Source: Bacillota bacterium
GTDB lineage: Bacteria > Bacillota > Clostridia > Lachnospirales > Anaerotignaceae
Length of the DNA: 43,715 bases
NCBI GenBank assembly: GCA_019422105.1
Contig: JAHZDZ010000016.1
Span: forward strand, 1-43,715
Direction of reading: 5' to 3'
Part shown: positions 9,065 through 17,061 of the stretch, piece by piece
Layout of the letters: each line of letters starts with the position of its first letter
How positions within the stretch are numbered: the stretch's first letter is position 1
The notes under the pieces: model-generated
Database searches by the model: none
What the model was told of the DNA's origin: nothing
What the model saw: only the letters and a program-made list of their open reading frames with translations
Program-made: the position numbers and the translations under genes

Positions 9065-9754
9065 TCAAACAATTGTATCCAGATAGGCCAGCAAATCCTC
9101 TTTGCGCAGCGGTTCCGTATGGCTTAGGACACAATATCGACAGTCAATTCCTTCTATGATGTCCATAAGTGCTCTGAGCTTTCCCCTATCCATATACCCA
9201 TCACAATAAAAATCCTCGCTTGTGGCATCGCCCAAAAACAGAATTCCCTCCTCCGGAACGTATATCAACACCGTATCCTCCGAATGCGGTGACACGGCAT
9301 GAAAAGCGCTGGCTGTCAGTCCGCCAAGACACAGGGTTACGTTCTTTTCAAACTCTATATCAGCCTGTACCACAACAATCTCTTTTTGATTCTCATATTC
9401 CCGTCCAAGGCAAATATCATCTCTTTTCAAAAAATCGCTGTAGCTGCTGTCCTTCAGTCTTTCCCTCTCCCTGTTAAGATATTTATCCGTTATTTTATGA
9501 GCCACAGACAGCCCATGAATGCTGTGCATGCCAAAGGTGTGATCCCAATGCCAGTGGGTAATGATTGTAAAATCGGGTCTTCTCAGTCCCGCAGCCTCCA
9601 GTGCCAAGTAAAATTCCTCTACATGTGCTTTGGATCCTCCCGCATCTATGGCAGCAGCAATTTTTTCTCCCTTGAGATAAGCCAGCATGGGGCGATCCGT
9701 CTCAGACTGATTGGGATAATAATATACTCTGTCCGATAATTTTTTTAATTCCAT
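9065..9754 (-). CDS. Metallo-beta-lactamase-fold hydrolase
   Basis: 229-residue soluble MBL-fold protein. The zinc motif THWHWDHTFG (H-x-H-x-D-H, near residue 87) is intact. Later ligands are probably the His in AFHAVSPHSEDT (near 155), the Asp in LFLGDATSED (near 178) and the His in VLSHTEP (near 215). The fold is typical of small thioesterase- or lactonase-like hydrolases; the substrate cannot be named. The start ATG 9754 has GGGTGAAAA upstream and lies inside the end of the truncated VOC gene (10-bp overlap), so the two are read together. Confidence 0.88.
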   Translation of the reverse strand: MELKKLSDRVYYYPNQSETDRPMLAYLKGEKIAAAIDAGGSKAHVEEFYLALEAAGLRRPDFTIITHWHWDHTFGMHSIHGLSVAHKITDKYLNRERERLKDSSYSDFLKRDDICLGREYENQKEIVVVQADIEFEKNVTLCLGGLTASAFHAVSPHSEDTVLIYVPEEGILFLGDATSEDFYCDGYMDRGKLRALMDIIEGIDCRYCVLSHTEPLRKEDLLAYLDTIV

Positions 9755-9966
9755 TTTTCACCCTGCCTCTTTTGCTTTGCCGCAGGCTGGAACTCTCCTG
9801 CATATGTGTGAATATTAATCTTCTGATTTCCAAAATGAAGCGAACGCCGGCTCTTTTCTCCCGTTTCAATTTTATGCTCCATACTGAGAAAATCCACATA
9901 GAAGTGTAAACATTTTTCCAGGCTGCTCGTAGTAATTACAAAATGATCCACTCTGTCTATATTCAT
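9745..9966 (-). pseudogene. Truncated VOC (glyoxalase/bleomycin-resistance-fold) protein
   Basis: 73 residues starting MNIDRVDHFVITTSSLEKCL after a good AAGGAGGAAC site. The sequence follows the first beta-alpha-beta-beta-beta module of small VOC proteins, including FGNQKINIHTYAGEF with the metal-ligand-type His. Family members are about 120-130 residues; this frame stops after EKWN, exactly over the start of the MBL gene, so the second module is gone. A deletion probably joined it to the hydrolase gene. It could still be made as a half-domain that dimerises, but I consider a remnant more likely. Confidence 0.75.
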
Positions 9967-10159
9967 AACTTGTTCCTCCTTGTGTTCGCGTCATCTGCCT
10001 GAGGCGAACAGAAACATAAACTGCTTTTTTCATTCTAGTATCTGCACATGGAAATGTCAAACAGCTCCATTCTTTTCGTGATTTCAAGCGGCAATTATCG
10101 TTCTGAACCGTTCCCTTTGAAAATACAATAGTAATAACGAAATGGAAAGGGGTTATTTC

Positions 10160-11545
10160 ATGCAGACCGAGTCCGTGAAAATACTAAAAAATACGAACAA
10201 CGAGCTTTACCGCTTCCGCCATCATAACGGCAATATCGAATATATCAAGACAGATGGCAACTTCACCTCTGAGCCTGTTATTGTCAAGGAAAATGTTATC
10301 TCCGCCTTTTCCGTCTGTGAGGGGGGCGGGGGCAATATCTATATTCTCTGTTCTGACGAGGATTCTATTTATTTCTGCAAGCAAAACGGGAGCGTTTTTG
10401 AGTCCAGGAAAATTATGAACATTCCTCTCAGCGAAAGGCAAAACTCCCATTTTTATGTGTCCATCAGTGAAAGCGGTATCCATCTAATCTATAATGTAGA
10501 GGACACTGTTGAAAAAAAGCATACCCTCCTTTATCTGCATTATAAGGACGGTGCCTGGGAAACTCCTGTCAAAATAGATACCCTTGTCCCCTTCAGGGAC
10601 ACGCCCTTTTATGTGGCAGAGGCGGAAAAGGACCACATCATTTTGTTTTACCGCGCCTTGGAAAATTCCGTCAATTGCAGGGAGCTGCTTTTATCCCCCC
10701 TGACAATCGGAAATACCAACACCATCTTTCAGACAAGATTTGCAGTCAGCGATTTATCTTTTCTTGTCACAGAAGAAAAAATACATATGCTGGCTGTTGT
10801 CAAAAATATGATGACAACGCAGCTTATCTATAAAAGCAAATATCAGACAAAGCTCAGTCAGCCGTCTCTCCTCTATGAGGGTCAGAGAATAGAAAGCTGT
10901 CTTCTTTTTCAGTCGGAAAAAATGCTGTGGGCCGTGTGGAGCGCAAACGGCCAGCTCTATTATTCTAAGTCAGACAACAGCGGCATCAGCTTTTCCACGC
11001 CGTCAAAATATCAGGGCGTATTCAGCACTCGATTTACCAAGGCCCAATACATAAACCACGGCGACATCGGCTACGCCTCCTCTCAGCTTTATATTGACCT
11101 TTTAAATAACGACAGTATTCTTCTGGCGCCCCAAATCTGCCCCGGCTTCTACGGTGACGGACAGAAAAAGGATTTATATGCTGCCAGTGAAAATAATGTG
11201 CTGACCATGGATCGCATGAAAAATCGCATGGAAAGCTATGAGAGCAATATTCACGACTTAAACAGCCAAATGATGCAGCTGACAAAGGAGCTGGCAGACA
11301 GAAGCAATGACCTGTCCCTTTTAAACATACAGTGGCGTACCAAATATAATCTGCTGAAGGAAAAATTCGAGACTCTGGAGAAGGCGGCCCTGCTGCTGCA
11401 GAAAGAAAATGAAGAATTAAAGGCTTCAAATTCCAACCTGGAAGCCGCAATCAACCGGCTGACTACAGAAAAAATACTGCCGGATATTCCAAAGGAAACA
11501 CCGACCTCACCAAAAAGAGAGACTGATACACTAACAGAAGAATAA
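10160..11545 (+). CDS. Unknown protein: beta-repeat N-terminus plus C-terminal coiled coil
   Basis: 461 residues, not recognised. ATG 10160 is preferred to an in-frame ATG at 10142 because GGAAAGGGG lies between them. Residues 1-335 look like repeated short beta strands (for example NIYILCSDEDSIYFCKQ, HTLLYLHYKDGAWETPVK and LWAVWSANGQLYYSKSDNSG), much like a sialidase- or BNR-type beta-propeller. Residues about 350-445 are a heptad-rich coiled coil (MDRMKNRMESYESNIHDLN and on), with a Pro/Thr/Glu tail. There is no signal peptide or membrane segment, so it is probably cytosolic or packed in the spore. It stands alone, followed by repeat DNA. The propeller assignment is inferred from pattern only. 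Confidence 0.8.
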   Translation: MQTESVKILKNTNNELYRFRHHNGNIEYIKTDGNFTSEPVIVKENVISAFSVCEGGGGNIYILCSDEDSIYFCKQNGSVFESRKIMNIPLSERQNSHFYVSISESGIHLIYNVEDTVEKKHTLLYLHYKDGAWETPVKIDTLVPFRDTPFYVAEAEKDHIILFYRALENSVNCRELLLSPLTIGNTNTIFQTRFAVSDLSFLVTEEKIHMLAVVKNMMTTQLIYKSKYQTKLSQPSLLYEGQRIESCLLFQSEKMLWAVWSANGQLYYSKSDNSGISFSTPSKYQGVFSTRFTKAQYINHGDIGYASSQLYIDLLNNDSILLAPQICPGFYGDGQKKDLYAASENNVLTMDRMKNRMESYESNIHDLNSQMMQLTKELADRSNDLSLLNIQWRTKYNLLKEKFETLEKAALLLQKENEELKASNSNLEAAINRLTTEKILPDIPKETPTSPKRETDTLTEE

Positions 11546-11589
11546 AATGCTGCATCATAGCAGTACCAAAAGAAGACAATGAAATTAAA

Positions 11590-11850
11590 AAACTTTCTTT
11601 GTCAGGCTTTCCGGCTTGTCAAAAAGTCAAAATCTCAGGGCTTCCGACTCTATGGCAGCCTCATATTTACACAGTTTTTGAAAAATTTTCGTCCCGCTTC
11701 ACAAAAAGCGGGTGGAGTTGGCCAAGTCCCAAAATTCAAATAAGTCCAATGACAACCAGAAAACTTCATTTCTCAAGCTTTCTGTACATTTCAAATCATA
11801 TTGTATTGAAATTAACCAGTCCCAAAAAGCACATTTCATTTGAAACATAA
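11590..11850. repeat. Degenerate intergenic repeat, related to 27641-27770
   Basis: No gene. GTCAAAAAGTCAAAATCTCA followed by GGG-CTTCCG, then CAGTTTTTGAAAAATTTT and CCCGCTT, occur in the same order as the blocks at 27648-27765 (GTCAAAAAATCAAGCTCTC, GGGG, CTCCG, CAGTTTGTTAAAAATTTT, CCCCGCTTT). It is therefore another member of the dispersed family. Confidence 0.7.
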
Positions 11851-11851
11851 C

Positions 11852-11893
11852 AAAAGGGCCCATAGGAATATTGAAAATCCTTTGGGCCCTTTT
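11852..11893. terminator. Strong bidirectional hairpin/terminator
   Basis: AAAAGGGCCCA and TGGGCCCTTTT form the outer stem, AGGA/TCCT the inner one. It has A- and T-runs on the two sides and could end transcription in either direction. Confidence 0.75.
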
Positions 11894-11922
11894 AAAATAA
11901 GGAGAAACAAAGCTCGTCATCA

Positions 11923-12020
11923 GTGTGTCAATAAAAATCGGGGATTTTTCCCCTGACCTTATGGAATTCGCGTATTGACGCGTTCGCAGAAAAAATCTGC
12001 CTTTTTTTCGTTTTTGGATA
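11923..12020. repeat. Cluster of three short hairpins
   Basis: GGGGA-TTTT-TCCCC, CGCGT-ATTG-ACGCG and GCAGA-AAAAA-TCTGC follow one another within about 80 bp, after a GTGTGTCAATAAAAA stretch resembling the other repeats. The last hairpin is followed by CTTTTTTTC and may act as a plus-strand terminator. Between 12021 and 12130 I see nothing further. Confidence 0.55.
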
Positions 12021-12130
12021 TATCCTTCTGGTACATGAAACTACAGACTATAAATTGCAGAGGGAATCCAACTAAAAAACAGTCAATCCATGAAAGCAGT
12101 CTCCCTGCCAATTCTTTCTCACCTTTAAGC

Positions 12131-13060
12131 TTAATTTCCTGATGCCTGTCCCTCTGACCCGGGCAAATCCTTCTGCAATATTTGTATTTCTTTCACTTCC
12201 TCACTGCCGGTATCCTGCACCTCATCCTCCACAGGCTCTTCCTCATGCTCTCCTAACAGCTCATCCAAATATTTATCCGCCTTTTCATGGTTTGCTTTTC
12301 CTGCATCCAGTGGAAGCGTAAAGAGGGCGTTGGAGCCTTCAAAGTCATCCTTTGGCGCAATTTCACCGGTAACTTCGTCATAGCTGTAGGCATTGATGTC
12401 ATAAAAGTTAGTGGTAGAGGCGCACAGATAGATGCCCCTGTCGGCAAACATCTGAATATCGTCACACTCTATGAGCCTGTACATGACGCCGTTTTCCACA
12501 AATTCGCCGTAGCCGCCGTTCATGGAGGCAATATTGACCTGCCATGGCTTCTGCCCTTTAATCAGCGGTGAGACAAAGAAGGGTACCTCACCATAGTTAT
12601 CGCTCTGGCTGTCCGGCATGCCGCCGCCCTCCTTCTTTTCTATGGACATAACCGCATAGGTTCTCTCGGGATTCACATAGGGGGCGGAGCTTTCAAACTC
12701 ACTTAAGCCCTTTCCCGATACTATGCCAAGCAGTGTGAAGCGGTAATCGCCCGACACTGCCGATTCGTTTATTTTTACCGCGTTGTCCTCCTCAAAGGCC
12801 GCGGCCAGAGCTTTACTTCCCACCTTTTCCGCCACCTGCTTTGCGCCCAGCAATTTCCATGCCGCAAATGCCGACACAGACATTGCCACCGCAAACAATG
12901 CCGCCGCAAATATCATTGTCATTTTCTTTTTATGTACAGCCATACTGTTATCCGACTCCTTCCATTTCTCTTCTATTCTCATCTTCAATCGGTCGTCGGG
13001 AGCATATTGAGGAGAAAGGGATTCTTTCAGCAATTCTTCAAAGTCTTTTGATTCTTTCAT
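12131..13060 (-). CDS. Membrane anti-sigma-like protein (DUF4179-type) partnered with the ECF sigma factor
   Basis: 309 residues. A cytoplasmic N-terminus of about 45 residues (MKESKDFEELLKESLSPQYA and on) precedes one transmembrane helix (about 46-68, rich in Ala/Val, FAAALFAVAMSVSAFAAW). An extracellular region of about 240 residues follows, ending in a Glu-rich tail. This layout, and the 4-bp ATGA overlap with the sigma gene, fit the ECF sigma/anti-sigma pairs of Clostridia. By family logic it would hold the sigma factor at the membrane until an envelope signal arrives; the signal is unknown. The DUF4179 label is by resemblance, not by a search. Confidence 0.8.
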   Translation of the reverse strand: MKESKDFEELLKESLSPQYAPDDRLKMRIEEKWKESDNSMAVHKKKMTMIFAAALFAVAMSVSAFAAWKLLGAKQVAEKVGSKALAAAFEEDNAVKINESAVSGDYRFTLLGIVSGKGLSEFESSAPYVNPERTYAVMSIEKKEGGGMPDSQSDNYGEVPFFVSPLIKGQKPWQVNIASMNGGYGEFVENGVMYRLIECDDIQMFADRGIYLCASTTNFYDINAYSYDEVTGEIAPKDDFEGSNALFTLPLDAGKANHEKADKYLDELLGEHEEEPVEDEVQDTGSEEVKEIQILQKDLPGSEGQASGN

Positions 13061-13581
13061 ATGACACCCTCCAATCTCTCTTTCATTTTTAACCGCGCCT
13101 TATGCAGCCTGCTTTTCACAGTACCCTCCGGTATAGATAGCACGTCTGCCGTCTCTTCTATGGATAACTGAGCCGTATAATACAGATACAGGGGTATGCG
13201 GTATCTGTCGGGCAGTTGATTCGCCGCTTTTTGAACCTCACGCTGTCTTTCCCTGCGCAGTATAATATCCTCTGTCATCTCACTGACGGGGATGGTATTT
13301 TCCTCGCTGCCGTCAAATACCGTCTGCGGCGCAATTTTCTGCCTGAGAAAGCTTTTACGGCATTTGTTCCGCCACAGGCCGACAGCAAGAGAGATAATAA
13401 AGCTTTTGGGATTACTGCCTGCATCAATTTTGTCCATCCGCTCCGCGGCCTTCAAAAACGCTTCCTGGTACAGATCGTCAGCCTCCCCTTTGCTGCCGCA
13501 TATTCTGCGGCAAAAGCTGTAAATGGCGCCGCTTTCCTGCTCTGCCACACTTTTGAATTCATCTGCGGTCATAGATGCCAT
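13057..13581 (-). CDS. ECF-type RNA polymerase sigma factor
   Basis: 174-residue group 4 sigma factor. Region 2 spans about 10-80, with ICGSKGEADDLYQEAFLKAA and IISLAVGLWRNKCRK. Region 4 spans about 120-170 and contains the usual PDRYRIPLYLYYTAQLSIEE, then TADVLSIPEGTVKSRLHKAR as the helix-turn-helix. Two in-frame starts compete: ATG 13581 is only 1 bp after a GGAGGGG run, whereas ATG 13572 (MTADEF) stands at a better distance, so the protein may be 171 residues. It is co-transcribed with the anti-sigma-like gene, and such operons are usually self-activated. Confidence 0.92.
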   Translation of the reverse strand: MASMTADEFKSVAEQESGAIYSFCRRICGSKGEADDLYQEAFLKAAERMDKIDAGSNPKSFIISLAVGLWRNKCRKSFLRQKIAPQTVFDGSEENTIPVSEMTEDIILRRERQREVQKAANQLPDRYRIPLYLYYTAQLSIEETADVLSIPEGTVKSRLHKARLKMKERLEGVI

Positions 13582-13671
13582 CCCCTCCCCATCTGAAAAA
13601 CCTCCTTTCTAAAATTCCCTTTCACTTATCTATTGTAACAGTTCAAAAAGAGGTTCACTTTTTTAATTAAC

Positions 13672-13942
13672 AGCCGCGTACAATTATTTTTACGGATTGA
13701 ATGGTTTTATATAGTATCCGTCCCCCGAATTCCCTTTTTATTGCGTTGGAAATAAAAAATAGCCGCAGGCAAAGTTCACGGATATTTGCCGCCGATAGAC
13801 CCATATCAGGGCTACTGCCCCCTATATGCCGCTCTTATTGCAGAGTAATAAAGAATAGCCGCAGCGTGGCTATTTTTACGGATTGAATGGCTTGTATTCA
13901 ATCCGTTTCCTTAATACCTTTTTTATTGCAGAGCAATAAAAA
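13672..13942. repeat. Three tandem degenerate repeats of about 86-96 bp
   Basis: Units start at 13672, 13761 and 13857, each with AGCCGC(A)G. Units 1 and 3 share ATTTTTACGGATTGAATGG. The units end in TTATTGCNNNGCAATAAA-like inverted repeats (13735-13757, 13834-13852, 13922-13941). The third unit contains the 34-bp block found at 3088-3121. Short peptides such as KNSRSVAIFTD appear by chance of frame, and no gene is visible. The region 13582-13671 holds only the upstream region of the sigma operon. Confidence 0.8.
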
Positions 13943-14021
13943 ATCTGCCTGACACTACGGTATCAGGCAGATCAGACATTGCAGGCTATATTTCAAAACA
14001 GAAAGAAGGAAGACAAAGGCA

Positions 14022-14402
14022 CTAACCCCTGTAGCCCTCCTCCAGAACAATCTGCTCTATCATCTCAGCAACATCTCCTATCACGTCGTCGCAGCTGTTG
14101 CTGTTATCTCTTAACCGTACAATATGCCCGCAGTTTATACCGTTATACTTCTCATGGAATCTGTCTAAAAGCTTCATTCTGAGCCTTTTGGCCGTTTCAT
14201 CCCCGAAAAGTATGCCAAATACCATCATGCCTGCCACAAGGACGCTGCACATGGACTGTACACCAAAGCCGTTGCAGACGGCCCCCAGAGAATTCATGCA
14301 CTGTGGTGATACGACAATGCCAAACCTGTTTTCCGCCGCCTTCAAGATACACTGGGAACAGTTATAGCCACAGCTGTGGTAGTATACCGCCGCTTGTCTC
14401 AT
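14022..14402 (-). CDS. C_GCAxxG_C_C family protein (predicted redox protein)
   Basis: 126 residues starting MRQAAVYYHSCGYNCSQCIL after a GAGGGGGTGA site. The conserved cysteines of this family are visible: NCSQ near 15, then CMNSLGAVCNGFGVQSMC (about 35-52, the C-GCA-x-x-G-like block) and NCGHIVRLRDNSNSCDD near 90-104. The family is named for this motif, and is thought to bind a metal or act in redox chemistry; the reaction is unknown. The second conserved position reads GAVCNG here rather than GCAxxG, a small departure. It stands alone, with no downstream partner. Confidence 0.82.
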   Translation of the reverse strand: MRQAAVYYHSCGYNCSQCILKAAENRFGIVVSPQCMNSLGAVCNGFGVQSMCSVLVAGMMVFGILFGDETAKRLRMKLLDRFHEKYNGINCGHIVRLRDNSNSCDDVIGDVAEMIEQIVLEEGYRG

Positions 14403-14612
14403 TTTATTTCACCCCCTCTCTTTATCTTATAGAAAAAAGGGGGAAATGTGACTGGCCGCAATAAATTCCATAGAAAAGAAGGAGTAGGGAAAAAGCATAT
14501 TTTGATTTTACAATCCAAAGCTTTATTTGACTCCCAAATAATAGATATGCCCTCAGCTTCTCCTATTCACAAAAGCTACGGGGGGCGCCGTATTATCGTG
14601 TGATTTTAAAGC

Positions 14613-14658
14613 AAAAAAAGGAAATCTCCGTCCTCAGTAATAAGATGCGGAAACTTCC
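14613..14658 (-). terminator. Terminator after the rseC-like gene
   Basis: On the minus strand GGAAGTTTCCG pairs with CGGAGATTTCC (two G-U) and is followed by TTTTTTT. It ends the tcdA-rseC unit. Confidence 0.8.
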
Positions 14659-14667
14659 CTCTTTATA

Positions 14668-15108
14668 TTAAGTATTTTTCTCGCTTTCGTCTGCAATTCT
14701 TGTGGCAATCGGCCTGTATTTTTTGCTCTCCCATCTGCTTTCCTTGCTGTGTATCCACAAAAAGGCCAGAACCGTAAACAAAATACCCGTCACGCAGCCG
14801 ACAATTTCAGGCGCCACAGAACCGATAAGCCCACCCAGAACAAAGTATCCCAAAAGCAGTCCCACTATCAGCGCAATGCAGGGAATCCCATACATGATAA
14901 GCACAGCACTGTAAAAACCGTTGTCCTTCAATATCAGCTCTACCCAGTCATCTACCGCTGCCTTGCATTCGTTTTCCGCCTCAATAAACATATCCTTTTC
15001 GCTCATACCCGCTATACAGGCGCGGCATTTCGCGCAGGCCTCCGTCCTTGTCAGTCTCACAACCGCAAGATTATTTTTAATTTCCACTACCTGTCCTACC
15101 TCTGCCAT
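14668..15108 (-). CDS. RseC/MucC-family (SoxR-reducing system) membrane protein
   Basis: 146 residues. The N-terminal cytosolic part begins MAEVGQVVEIKNNLAVVRL and carries the cysteine cluster CAKCRACIAG (about 25-34), typical of RseC. Two transmembrane helices follow (about 67-88 and 96-118). In other bacteria RseC works with the Rnf/Rsx electron-transport complex or acts on anti-sigma RseB; the partner here is not visible. The ATG is directly after the tcdA stop, and its GGAGGG site lies inside the last tcdA codons, so the two genes are translationally linked. Confidence 0.88.
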   Translation of the reverse strand: MAEVGQVVEIKNNLAVVRLTRTEACAKCRACIAGMSEKDMFIEAENECKAAVDDWVELILKDNGFYSAVLIMYGIPCIALIVGLLLGYFVLGGLIGSVAPEIVGCVTGILFTVLAFLWIHSKESRWESKKYRPIATRIADESEKNT

Positions 15109-15843
15109 TTAACATCCCTCCAAAATATCTCTGACCACCTGGCTTGCAATAATCAAGCCCGCGGCAGACGGAACGAAGGATATACTTCCCACCGTTCTCC
15201 TTTTATTTGACACTTCACCTGTCTGTTTGATTTCTTCCTCCGTCACCCTCGGCACAATCGGAATCTCCTTGGAATAGACGCATTTCAGCTTCTTTACGCC
15301 TCTTTTTTTCAGCTCCTTGCGCATTACCTTTGCCAGCTGGCAGACAGAGGTGTCATAAATATCGCTCACCTCAAGCCTTGTAGGGTCCAGCTTGTTGCCG
15401 GTTCCCATAGACGATATAATCGGTATCCCCTTTTTTTCAGCCTGCATGACAAGCTCTATCTTCGCCGTTACCGTATCGATAGCGTCCACAATATAGTCAC
15501 AGTCATCTTCAATCAAATTCTCCTGCCCCGGCAGAAAAAAATTTGTGCATGTTCTGATTTCCGCCTCGGGATGAATGGAGAGCATTCTCTCCTTCATTAC
15601 CTCAACCTTCGGCCTGCCCACAGTTTCTGTGAGGGCGTGTATCTGGCGGTTGATGTTTGAAGTGGAAATCTCGTCATGGTCCACCAGCACAAAACGGCCT
15701 ATGCCGCATCTTGCCAGCGCCTCCGCCGCATAGCTTCCAACGCCTCCCACGCCAAACAAAATGACCTTGCTTCTTTTCAGTTTTTCCATGCCCTCGTCCC
15801 CCAAAAGCATGCGGGTTCTGATAAACCTGTTGTCCATGTCCAT
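15109..15843 (-). CDS. tcdA: tRNA threonylcarbamoyladenosine dehydratase TcdA (ThiF/E1 family)
   Basis: Converts t6A37 of ANN-decoding tRNAs to the cyclic form using ATP. ATG 15843 is chosen (MDMDNRFIRTRMLLGDEGME) because GGGAG lies 4 bp upstream; a frame from 15876 adds 11 residues without a ribosome site. The E1-type nucleotide-binding loop is FGVGGVGSYAAEALARCGIG (about 29-48), followed by DHDEISTSNINRQ with the ATP-anchoring Arg. The C-terminus has GSISFVPSAAGLIIASQVV. Length (244) is normal. It leads an operon with the rseC-like gene. A candidate 6S RNA lies directly upstream in the same direction. Confidence 0.93.
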   Translation of the reverse strand: MDMDNRFIRTRMLLGDEGMEKLKRSKVILFGVGGVGSYAAEALARCGIGRFVLVDHDEISTSNINRQIHALTETVGRPKVEVMKERMLSIHPEAEIRTCTNFFLPGQENLIEDDCDYIVDAIDTVTAKIELVMQAEKKGIPIISSMGTGNKLDPTRLEVSDIYDTSVCQLAKVMRKELKKRGVKKLKCVYSKEIPIVPRVTEEEIKQTGEVSNKRRTVGSISFVPSAAGLIIASQVVRDILEGC

Positions 15844-15937
15844 ATTCTCCCGTCCGAAAATAAAAAACAGCCGCAAGGCGGTTATTCACACACCGGCGGC
15901 CCTTCCGCGTTTTCACTGCGCTGCCTGTGACAGCGTT

Positions 15938-16124
15938 AAAAAGACTCTGCCGAGCCGAACATATAACAGGAGGTTTAAAACCTGCCAGGCAGGTGGTTGA
16001 AGTCCTTTATCCCTCATGGTTCCTGACAGCATCAGGCTTCCAATCCTTCTAAAGAGAACAAATCCCGTTTAAACTATGTTGGTTAAAAACAAATCCCTAA
16101 GCTCGCACCCGGAAGAGAACCTAT
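15938..16124 (-). ncRNA. ssrS: Candidate 6S RNA upstream of tcdA
   Basis: No ORF, but a near-ideal promoter (16131-16159) fires into about 187 nt that end in GAGTCTTTTT. The two ends can pair over ten positions: CTCTTCCGGG near the 5' end with CTCGGCAGAG near the 3' end (one mismatch, one G-U). Further short stems continue inward (AACC/GGTT, TTT/AAA, AGG/CCT), and an apical CCTGA-N5-TCAGG hairpin lies in the middle, giving a long rod interrupted by loops as in 6S RNA. In Bacillus subtilis the 6S-1 gene bsrA lies next to yrvM, the tcdA homologue, as I recall. 6S RNA binds sigma-A RNA polymerase in stationary phase. A different stable RNA remains possible. Confidence 0.55.
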
Positions 16125-16130
16125 GGGCTT

Positions 16131-16159
16131 ATTATAAACCGTATGATACGGAAATTCAA
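16131..16159 (-). promoter_or_regulatory. Strong promoter of the candidate 6S RNA
   Basis: Minus-strand -35 TTGAAT (16154-16159), exactly 17 bp, -10 TATAAT (16131-16136). It begins 4 bp after the stop codon of the membrane-protein gene. Confidence 0.85.
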
Positions 16160-16162
16160 GTC

Positions 16163-16798
16163 TCAGCTCTTTTTTTTCAGACTTCTTATTATCAGCAGTA
16201 TACTGACTGCAATCAAAAATACAGAACCCGCAGTCGCCATGATGTTAAACCTGTCTGAAAAAAGAGGACAGCCAATCAGAAGGAACAACCCAAGTACCAG
16301 ATTAAAAAGTCCGATAAATAATGTCCATTGGCCCATATTTTTGCGGCCCAAGAAATATATCGTCAAAAAACATGCCGATAATACCAGAAACAGCAGGGCG
16401 CCGGCTATCGCACGGAAAACGGGAAGGGGCATTAACAGAATATAAATGCCGATAAAAAAGGCAAATACCCCCGGAAGCAAATATTTATTGCTTCTGCCCT
16501 TTTTGTATTCCAGAATGCAAATCACACCGGGTATCATAAACAAAAGAGCCGTCACCAGACTCTCACCGATATAGGGTATTTTGCAAAAATAGCTGGAGCA
16601 GGCGTACACAATTGTGACAAGGCCCAGTATTAAGGCCCATATCTTTCTCTTATCCGCATAGAGAAAAAGAAAGGAGACTCCCAGAAACAATATAAAAAAC
16701 ACCTGAAAATCTATTTGAAGCTTCTGCGTAAACAGGGATAAAATACCAATACATAATAGAATGCAGCCTATCAGGAACTGAACTTTTTTGGATTTCAT
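16163..16798 (-). CDS. Multi-spanning membrane protein, possibly DUF308-like
   Basis: 211 residues from ATG 16798, chosen because GGAGGAGAAAG lies directly before it; an 82-codon upward extension has no good ribosome site and would cross a terminator. It starts MKSKKVQFLIGCILLCIGIL and has about six or seven hydrophobic helices separated by very short basic loops (YADKRKI, EYKKGRSNK, FLGRKNMG), ending LLIIRSLKKKS. Paired helices with internal G-x-F-L-x-G patterns recall the DUF308/HdeD group, but I cannot confirm this. It is a single-gene unit. Confidence 0.75.
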   Translation of the reverse strand: MKSKKVQFLIGCILLCIGILSLFTQKLQIDFQVFFILFLGVSFLFLYADKRKIWALILGLVTIVYACSSYFCKIPYIGESLVTALLFMIPGVICILEYKKGRSNKYLLPGVFAFFIGIYILLMPLPVFRAIAGALLFLVLSACFLTIYFLGRKNMGQWTLFIGLFNLVLGLFLLIGCPLFSDRFNIMATAGSVFLIAVSILLIIRSLKKKS

Positions 16799-16935
16799 CT
16801 TTCTCCTCCCAATACTGTTTTGCTCTTCATCATAACCATATACCGCAGAAAACAGAAAAAAGTCTGCCGCAAATGAAAAAACGTTCTTTTGTCCAAGAAA
16901 GCCTATCCCCATCCTCCGCCCAAAACAGACAAATA

Positions 16936-16983
16936 AAAAAGTGATGGAAGCATACCAAAGACACGCTTCCATCACACTTTTTA
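16936..16983 (-). terminator. Terminator of the pepD-permease operon
   Basis: GATGGAAGC and GCTTCCATC form a perfect stem (with flanking AAAAAGTG/CACTTTTT pairing) and end in CTTTTTT on the minus strand. Confidence 0.88.
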
Positions 16984-17061
16984 CTCTGATTTCATTTTTT
17001 CTGCCCTCTTCCCGCGGAAGACGATTTCCCATAACGCTGTGCAAGGATGACAGAATTTTAT

